A stretch of 64,000 bases of DNA from an uncultured Acetatifactor sp. (lineage in GTDB: Bacteria > Bacillota > Clostridia > Lachnospirales > Lachnospiraceae), in the NCBI GenBank assembly GCA_910586835.1, contig CAJUJU010000008.1, forward strand, positions 16,756-80,755, read 5' to 3'. The notes below the pieces were generated by a model. That model made no database searches, was not told the origin of the DNA, and worked only from the letters and a program-made list of their open reading frames with translations. Within the stretch, counting starts at the first letter, position 1. Every line of letters starts with the position of its first letter. Positions 58,158 through 64,000 of the stretch are shown here, piece after piece. Both the position numbers and the translations under genes were made by a program.

Positions 58158-61100
58158 TTACAATCCGCGCAGTACTTTCCGCAGCATCCTGTACAGCTTT
58201 TCCACCTCTACGGGTTTGGATAAATGTCCGTTCATTCCGCATTCCACGGATTTTTTCAGATCGTCGTCAAAGGCATTTGCCGACATTGCCACGATGGGTA
58301 TGGTATGGCAGTCCTCACGCTCCATGGCCCGGATGGTACGGGTAGCTTCCAGACCATCCATGACCGGCATCATGATATCCATCAAAATCACGTCATATGT
58401 GTTCGGCTCCGTCAGGCGGATACGCTCCACTGCCTGGGCTCCGTCATAGACACACTCCACCTGAAAACCCCGCTCCTCCAGAAGGCTTTCCGCAATTTCC
58501 GCGTTCAGCTCATTATCCTCCACCACCAGAACCCGGAAGCCCTCAAAGGAAATCTCTTCTTCCTCCTCTTTGGCCTCTGCCTCTACGCCGGGTTCAAGAG
58601 GAATGGTAAAGCTGAAGGTACTGCCCTCCCCCGGCTCGCTTTCCAGATGAATGCTGCTCCCCATCATCTGAACAAGGCGGTTGCTGATGGAAAGTCCCAG
58701 GCCTGTGCCCTGCTGTTTGGACGGATTTGCACCAACCTGCTCGAAGGAACGGAATACCCTTTCCTGATCCTCCCGGGCAATCCCAACTCCCGTATCCCGC
58801 ACCGAAAAAAATACGAGGGTTTCCTGTTTGTCCCCTTCCTCCTCCCGCACCGTCAAGGTCACTCTGCCCTTTGCGGGCGTAAACTTTACGGCATTGCCCA
58901 GAAGATTGATCAAAACCTGGCTGATTCTCATTCTGTCCGCCATAAAGCAATCCTGCGTCAGCCGGACATCCTGCACAAAGTCGATTCCCTTGGCCGCAGC
59001 CTGGGGGGTTATCAGCTCCCGGATGGTATCCATCATTTCCCGCATGCTGAAATTGTCCGGCTGCAACTTCATTTTACCGCTCTCAATTTTCGACATATCC
59101 AGAATATCATTGATCAGTCCCAGCAGGTAATTTGAAGAAGACTGTATCTTCTGCAGGCATTCTGTCATCCTTTCCTGGTTCTGACCCTGCTGCAGGGCGA
59201 TAGCCGCCATTCCTATAATACCGTTCATAGGCGTCCGGATCTCATGGCTCATCCGTGACAGGAAGTCCGACTTCGCCTGGCTGGCCATATCGTGCTGCTG
59301 CTGGTTCAGCTGCCCCTGTATTACCCTGCCAATCTCCTCCAGATTTTGATATTCCCCAATGTCCTCCAAAAGCTCCGGCTCCAACCCGAGGACACACATA
59401 TTCCCCATGTAATTCCCGCTGTCATACATAGGCAGCACAACACCCCTCTGCCCCGGAGAAACGCTCAGAAAATGCTGAACCTCCTCCCGGCAGCTGTCCT
59501 GAGACGTAAAATACAATATTTCTCTTCTGTCAAGCCATTTGTAAAAGCTTTCCCTTTCATCCTCCTTATACTGTCTCACAATACGGACAACGTTTTCTCC
59601 GTTGTCATGCCATTGATATTCCAGATAATTAGAACTGAAGTCCGGCTGCAGCACTGACACCAGCACTCCATCCGCCCCGTAAAATCGGCCGATCTTGCGG
59701 ATCATCAGCAGCATTTTCGCATGGAAATCAGCACCCCAGCCAAACAAATTCAGCGCCAGGGACACCAGACTCACATCCTCATTGTAGTGCAGGCTGTTGA
59801 TCTCACGTCCCTGCAAAGCAGGAAGATTTTCCGATTCTTTCCCGGAAAAATCGCCGTAAAAGATATATTGTCCCGTAATCCCCGGAACCACCTGGCTTCT
59901 AGCCTGCTTAGCCATGCGAATCAGCCTCTCCGAGGTCTCCTTCTCTATCGTATGAACCAGTCCCATGTGAACATCCACACTGAACACATCTCCGTGGAAA
60001 GCAGCCGCTATTTTATTCAGCAGATTCTCCGCAAAACCGGAAGCCTGCTCTCTGGTTCTGCCCTCCAGCCACAGCACAAACTCATCGCCGTCAAGCCGCA
60101 GGGCAACCGTCTCGCATCCGGTTCTTTCCATGAGCTCACCGCAGCACCTGCGGGCCAGATTTCCCATTTCTTCCAGGATCATGTCCCCGAACACAATACC
60201 GTTTTTCTCGTTGCTCTCCTTCAGATGATTCAGGAACAGATTGATCATGACGCCGTCCGGACGTCGGCTGCGGCATGCCTGCAAACGATCCATTCCGGCG
60301 CTGAAGCCATAAAGACCCGTGACGCCGTCCATCGTATTTTTCCGAAGCTGCTCCTCTTCCTTCTCCTTCTGTTCCTGGATGTCCCGGATACTTCCAACCA
60401 GCTTCCACCGCCTGCCGTCGGTGTCATAGACCACCTTACCTGAAAGCGCCACCCAGACATAATCCACGCTGACGGGCCATTTCACCCGAAACTCAGCGTA
60501 AAGCTTATCGGCTTTACTGTTCAGCGTGGCAATTGCACTTTCCCGATCCGCCTCATAAATGAATTCCGGATTGATAAAGCCGGTATCATATTCCTTGCAC
60601 TGCCAGTGCCCGTTCATAACCTCATGGTTTACAATATCGAGGATATGGGTTCTGAAATCAAAAGAAAAATAGATATCCTTGGAAAACTCCAACGCTACCC
60701 TGTACCGCTCCTTTTCCTCCAGAATAATGTTTTCCGTCTCCTTCTGCCGGTCCGTCAGATCATTCACCACATCATACAGGGAATCTATCTCGCGGATGTT
60801 GGATAGCCTGAACTCCTGAAGGCCAACCTTTCCCTTGCTGATACACTCCATCAGCTGCTGAACCGGCCTGGTAAGATGTTTTACCAGAAAATAAATCCCT
60901 ACAACACCGAAGGCCAAACCGATCAGAACTGCAGCCACCATCCATACATAGAGCCTGTGGCTCATTCCGAACAAATCCTCCTCCGTATTCAGCCCAATCA
61001 GCACCCATTCCGTATTTTCATAGGGCACATTATTGCTGTACAGCTTCAGGGGGCAGACCACCGCATAAATCTTCTGCTTCTTCAGCCGGACATCCGACAC

Positions 61101-62081
61101 AAGCGACAGACTGTCATACCTTGTTTCCTGCAAATTGAAACTGCCTTCCCCGGAACGAATCAGATTATAGAGAACTCCTTTCCCCAACAGGGGCAAATAG
61201 CTGTCATCCTCTTGCATGATACCCAGCATATACCCGGATTGCTGAGAATCGTTCAGCTCCGTCACCGGAAAATACTCGCTGAGTTTTTTTGCGGAAATCT
61301 CCACTCCCAGCACACCGTATACCTGTCCCTCATACCGCAGCGGCAGAGAGTAGGTAATCATTTGGTAAGAATCCTCCATGCTTTTTTCCAGAGAGAAAGG
61401 CATGGACCAGTATCCCAGATCCAACGTATCCGCATCCGGGTATTCCACACCTCCTCTCCAGGGCTCATAAAAATAATCGTCAGCGGCATTCCGCCCCTGA
61501 CCCTCCATCTGGAAATGAGTGGTCCAACAGGTATCCAACGGAATATTCCACTCCCGGGACAGGCGCTTGTTTCCCCTCTCCATCAGCAGATCCCTGTAAT
61601 TGACAGGATTTGTATCCGGATCGGAATCTCTGATATAAAATCCGTCCATGGCTGCTGCCGCCTGCATATCCGATCCCGCCAGAATTGCAAAAATACCGGA
61701 TGTGGAATTGTTCTGCAGGATACTCAGACATTCGGGAAAGATCAGCTCCAGCAGTTCATTTTTCATCTCATCAGACCGGAGCAGTTCCCCCAGTTCCACT
61801 CCCTTTTCCTGGAGAAACTGCTCCAGAATTCCGTTCAAAAGCGCTTCCTTCTCATAGACAGATGCCCATCGCTGGTTCATGTCGTTTTGCAGAATTACCT
61901 TTCTGTTTTCCACCATCCGGTTCATCATTCCGCCGGCATATGCCTCCAGCATCCCGGTAGTTCTTCTGACTACCAGAGTGCCTATGGTAATAAGGCTTTG
62001 AACCAACATGATACCAATCAGCGGAATCAAAAAGAATCTGAATATTGTCGCCTTTTTCCTTTTCTGATTCGTTCCCTTCAT
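58158..62081 (-). CDS. Hybrid sensor histidine kinase with Cache, PAS, degenerate GGDEF, GAF and receiver domains
   Basis: A 1307-aa membrane kinase. The first helix is at about residues 14-38, followed by an extracellular Cache-like sensor (40-370), a second helix at 376-400, HAMP (to about 450) and PAS (455-570). A GGDEF-like domain (575-745) has its signature changed to DGDEF (664-668), and a GAF-like domain follows (770-925). HisKA has H946 in SHEIRTPMNG. HATPase_c shows NLLGNAVKFTP, DTGVGI and GTGLGLSI, and the receiver has D1235 in VILMDIMMPVMDG. There is no DNA-binding or Hpt domain, so the output needs a partner. The gene follows a solute-binding lipoprotein gene by 84 nt on the same strand. 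That pairing suggests the lipoprotein presents a ligand to the sensor. Confidence 0.93.
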   Translation of the reverse strand: MKGTNQKRKKATIFRFFLIPLIGIMLVQSLITIGTLVVRRTTGMLEAYAGGMMNRMVENRKVILQNDMNQRWASVYEKEALLNGILEQFLQEKGVELGELLRSDEMKNELLELIFPECLSILQNNSTSGIFAILAGSDMQAAAAMDGFYIRDSDPDTNPVNYRDLLMERGNKRLSREWNIPLDTCWTTHFQMEGQGRNAADDYFYEPWRGGVEYPDADTLDLGYWSMPFSLEKSMEDSYQMITYSLPLRYEGQVYGVLGVEISAKKLSEYFPVTELNDSQQSGYMLGIMQEDDSYLPLLGKGVLYNLIRSGEGSFNLQETRYDSLSLVSDVRLKKQKIYAVVCPLKLYSNNVPYENTEWVLIGLNTEEDLFGMSHRLYVWMVAAVLIGLAFGVVGIYFLVKHLTRPVQQLMECISKGKVGLQEFRLSNIREIDSLYDVVNDLTDRQKETENIILEEKERYRVALEFSKDIYFSFDFRTHILDIVNHEVMNGHWQCKEYDTGFINPEFIYEADRESAIATLNSKADKLYAEFRVKWPVSVDYVWVALSGKVVYDTDGRRWKLVGSIRDIQEQKEKEEEQLRKNTMDGVTGLYGFSAGMDRLQACRSRRPDGVMINLFLNHLKESNEKNGIVFGDMILEEMGNLARRCCGELMERTGCETVALRLDGDEFVLWLEGRTREQASGFAENLLNKIAAAFHGDVFSVDVHMGLVHTIEKETSERLIRMAKQARSQVVPGITGQYIFYGDFSGKESENLPALQGREINSLHYNEDVSLVSLALNLFGWGADFHAKMLLMIRKIGRFYGADGVLVSVLQPDFSSNYLEYQWHDNGENVVRIVRQYKEDERESFYKWLDRREILYFTSQDSCREEVQHFLSVSPGQRGVVLPMYDSGNYMGNMCVLGLEPELLEDIGEYQNLEEIGRVIQGQLNQQQHDMASQAKSDFLSRMSHEIRTPMNGIIGMAAIALQQGQNQERMTECLQKIQSSSNYLLGLINDILDMSKIESGKMKLQPDNFSMREMMDTIRELITPQAAAKGIDFVQDVRLTQDCFMADRMRISQVLINLLGNAVKFTPAKGRVTLTVREEEGDKQETLVFFSVRDTGVGIAREDQERVFRSFEQVGANPSKQQGTGLGLSISNRLVQMMGSSIHLESEPGEGSTFSFTIPLEPGVEAEAKEEEEEISFEGFRVLVVEDNELNAEIAESLLEERGFQVECVYDGAQAVERIRLTEPNTYDVILMDIMMPVMDGLEATRTIRAMEREDCHTIPIVAMSANAFDDDLKKSVECGMNGHLSKPVEVEKLYRMLRKVLRGL

Positions 62082-62165
62082 TTCAAATTCATACCCCTGA
62101 TTATAACATTCTTCACCCGTTGTTTACGGCATTTCGGCTAATCCGCAAACGCCATGCATGAAAGC

Positions 62166-63620
62166 TTACACTCCTGCCGCCTCCCGCAGCACCTCACAAA
62201 AAGCATTATACCATTCCTCAAAGGATTCCTCCGTCACATACGCTGCGGATGCTTCCTCCAGACTCTTTCCCTGTTCCAACAGAAGTACTACCTCCGCCCG
62301 GTCTGCAGCCGCTTTATCTGCAAGGTTGTATTCCAGTACCTTTCTGGCAGCGGAACCGTTTTCAAAGCTCTTATTGGTATAGAGCTCCAGCTCATCCATC
62401 TGTGCAAAAACCGCAGTCAGACAATCGTATGTCTTGGGCGCAACCGAAAGCTCCTGCTCCGCGATCACCTGATCCAGTTTTTCCCTGGTATTTGCTTCCT
62501 TCAGCACCGGCAGATATCCGGCAACAGAACCAAAGCGCAGATTATTCTCCGCCTCTGTAAACCACTTCAGAAACTCCACCGCCGCATATTCATGCTTTTT
62601 GTCAGACTTGCTGACCACCATACCTGCGCCCTGCTGTACGGCACAAGGCTTCCCGCCCTCAAACACAGGAGCCGCCATCACAATATATTCGATGGGATAA
62701 CTGCTGGCATCCAGTTCTACCTGATTCGGAAAATACATTGCAGAGGAGGTGGATCCCGTATAGGCCAGAATATCTCCTGTTTTCACATCATCCGAGCGGA
62801 AGGAGCCATAAGCCCCGAAATACCCCTTCACCATGGGCACATAATAATTCTCCCACAACCGATGCATTTCCTCTTTGGGCACATTCAGCGTCAGCTGACC
62901 GTTTTTCACCTGAAAAATCTCCGTCCCCAGCTGCCGCATCCCAATTATAAAATAGTTGGCAACGGCATCCCTGCCGTAGAATGCCATTCCGTCACCCGCC
63001 ACATCGGGAGTCAGGCTGTCCGTCCATTCATAATAGGTCTGTGCAACGGCAACCACGCCTTCCAGGGTCTGCAAATTCTCCAGGGAAGCTCCCGTAGCCT
63101 CCGCAAAAGTTTCCCAATCCGTCTTATTAATCATCATGATCTCTGTGGACTTTGCCGTGGGAAAGATCCTCAATGTCCCATCCGCGGCAATACAGCCCTC
63201 CTGAATATAGGACTCCACATATCTCTCCAGATCCTTTTCATTGAGATAATCGGACAGATTGGCCAGCGCTCCCGCCTGTTCCACCTCATAGGCCGTATCG
63301 GCATAAGAGGAAAAAATATCCGGCATGGTGTCTGCTCCCACCTTACCCTGAATGGAATCCCTCACTGCCGTCTCCAGATCAGAGACGGAACCCTGACTGA
63401 AGCCCTGTACATATATCCCCTTTTCCCTTCCCACTGTGTCGTTGAATTCCTCCACCAGCGCGTCAAAGGCTGCCTGCTGGGAACCGTTATAGTAATGCCA
63501 TACTGTTAAGGATACCGGATCCCCGGGGTCAAGAGGACTCTTATCTCCACAGCCCGTCAATGCAAGTGTCACCGCCCCTGTCAAAAACAGGCTCTGCGCT
63601 ATTTTTCCTGTATTTTTCAT
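62166..63620 (-). CDS. Solute-binding lipoprotein paired with the hybrid kinase
   Basis: A 484-aa family 1 extracellular solute-binding protein. The signal peptide (KIAQSLFLTGAVTLAL) ends in lipobox LTGC. The mature part has VSLTVWHYYNGSQQAAFDALVEEFN, typical of sugar-binding proteins, and AAVEFLKWFTEAENNLRFG near the C-terminus. The ATG at 63620 follows GGAG. No permease gene is next to it on this side of the window; a hybrid sensor kinase follows instead. It is therefore more likely a sensing accessory than a transport component. Confidence 0.92.
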   Translation of the reverse strand: MKNTGKIAQSLFLTGAVTLALTGCGDKSPLDPGDPVSLTVWHYYNGSQQAAFDALVEEFNDTVGREKGIYVQGFSQGSVSDLETAVRDSIQGKVGADTMPDIFSSYADTAYEVEQAGALANLSDYLNEKDLERYVESYIQEGCIAADGTLRIFPTAKSTEIMMINKTDWETFAEATGASLENLQTLEGVVAVAQTYYEWTDSLTPDVAGDGMAFYGRDAVANYFIIGMRQLGTEIFQVKNGQLTLNVPKEEMHRLWENYYVPMVKGYFGAYGSFRSDDVKTGDILAYTGSTSSAMYFPNQVELDASSYPIEYIVMAAPVFEGGKPCAVQQGAGMVVSKSDKKHEYAAVEFLKWFTEAENNLRFGSVAGYLPVLKEANTREKLDQVIAEQELSVAPKTYDCLTAVFAQMDELELYTNKSFENGSAARKVLEYNLADKAAADRAEVVLLLEQGKSLEEASAAYVTEESFEEWYNAFCEVLREAAGV

Positions 63621-63661
63621 AATTGCTCCGTCCTCCCTGTTTATTTCCATTTTGTTCCTTC

Positions 63662-63690
63662 ATTGTAGCATACCGTACAGACATTTACAA
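63662..63690 (-). promoter_or_regulatory. Promoter of the lipoprotein-hybrid kinase operon
   Basis: TTGTAA and TACAAT are spaced 17 nt on the minus strand, with an extended -10 (TGC-TACAAT). The start near 63655 gives a leader of about 35 nt. Confidence 0.65.
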
Positions 63691-63722
63691 CCGAGCCGAA
63701 GGTTCCAGACGGGGCGGCATGC

Positions 63723-63751
63723 TTGACAAAATTCCCTTTTAAATATATATT
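63723..63751 (+). promoter_or_regulatory. Plus-strand promoter reading into the right-edge repeat array
   Basis: A consensus TTGACA and TATATT are spaced 17 nt. The start near 63758 would transcribe the whole repeat array at 63766-64000. No coding sequence follows before the window ends. Confidence 0.65.
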
Positions 63752-63765
63752 GATTCAGAACAAAT

Positions 63766-64000
63766 CGGTCGAATGACCATTTACCGTAAAGTGCGGAGCA
63801 ATTTATGGTATAATGTGCTTATTCAAGGCAGAAAGCGGCCGAATGGCCATCTACCGTAAATTGCGGAGCAATTTATGGTATAATGTTGACTCGCAAGGGC
63901 ATTGAGTCAACTTTTGATTCCATGTGCGCTGAAGCGCACGAAATCATGGTATAATGTTGACTCGCAAGGGCATTGAGTCAACTTTTGATTCCATGTGCGC
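63766..64000 (+). repeat. Array of 70-71-bp units with dyads and extended -10 boxes, cut by window edge
   Basis: ATGGTATAATG occurs three times at 63805, 63875 and 63946 (70 and 71 bp apart), each an extended -10 (TGG-TATAAT). The first two copies are preceded by a small GGTC-GAAT-GACC or GGCC-GAAT-GGCC hairpin and a long dyad TACCGTAAATTGC-GGA-GCAATTTATGGTA (63852-63880; one mismatch in the first copy, 63782-63810). The second and third are followed by TTGACTC-11nt-GAGTCAA (63886-63910 and 63957-63981) and CTTTTGATTCCATGTGCGC. GTGCGC-TGAA-GCGCAC (63924-63939) lies between them. No open frame is visible and the array continues beyond base 64000. Confidence 0.8.

Noticed and set aside
63766..64000. 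A CRISPR array as explanation of the right-edge repeats
   Set aside because: The units do not alternate a fixed short repeat with unique spacers. Most of each unit is repeated or structured, the period is 70-71 bp, and no cas gene is present.

Overview
The window looks like a chromosome segment of a Gram-positive Clostridia, most likely a carbohydrate-degrading gut Lachnospiraceae. The signs are strong AGGAG-type ribosome binding sites, sigma-A promoters, a T-box leader, YesM/YesN two-component pairs, LplB/YtcP-type sugar transporters, many AraC regulators and many glycoside hydrolases. This placement is inference from gene content; no rRNA or other marker gene is present. I saw no prophage, insertion sequence, CRISPR array, tRNA or rRNA.

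Layout. 1-2.2 kb: polyamine genes (partial basic amino-acid decarboxylase, speD) behind a 445-nt leader that contains an intrinsic terminator. 2.2-5.2 kb: a small unknown gene, a GH2-like protein lacking most of its barrel, and a GPH sugar symporter. 5.2-8.8 kb: an Eis-type acetyltransferase, an MBL hydrolase, an HD-GYP response regulator and an Hpt protein. 8.8-14.4 kb: trmL, an aminotransferase, an Lrp regulator, an AIR-synthase-like protein, a VanW protein, a 34-aa membrane protein and an unknown anchored protein. 14.4-17.65 kb: a radical SAM/B12 protein fused to a DEDDh exonuclease, expressed behind a T-box leader and a 36-codon remnant of prolyl-tRNA synthetase. 17.7-21.5 kb: galK-galT and an AraC regulator. 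21.6-25.9 kb: redox enzymes, a small membrane protein and an LCP cell-wall ligase.

25.9-35.8 kb is a glycan module: GH3, DUF2264, GH88 and AraC on the minus strand, divergent from a NahK-like sugar kinase and an anchored 5'-nucleotidase, with a perfect 17-bp inverted repeat between the two arms. 35.8-43.1 kb: a cytidylate-kinase-like protein, a BlaR1/BlaI-type pair with operators, an ABC exporter and a chemoreceptor. 43.1-51.7 kb: a WG-repeat protein, and an agarase-like hydrolase divergent from a complete sugar ABC importer (two permeases and a lipoprotein). 51.7-58.1 kb: GH31 with YesM/YesN, divergent from another AraC regulator. 58.2-63.7 kb: a solute-binding lipoprotein paired with a 1307-aa hybrid sensor kinase.

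The two signals least explained by ordinary annotation are the proline-type T-box attached to a broken proS in front of the radical SAM-exonuclease gene, and a 70-71-bp repeat array at the right edge. Each array unit carries dyads and an extended -10 box, and the array runs past the window end behind a strong plus-strand promoter.
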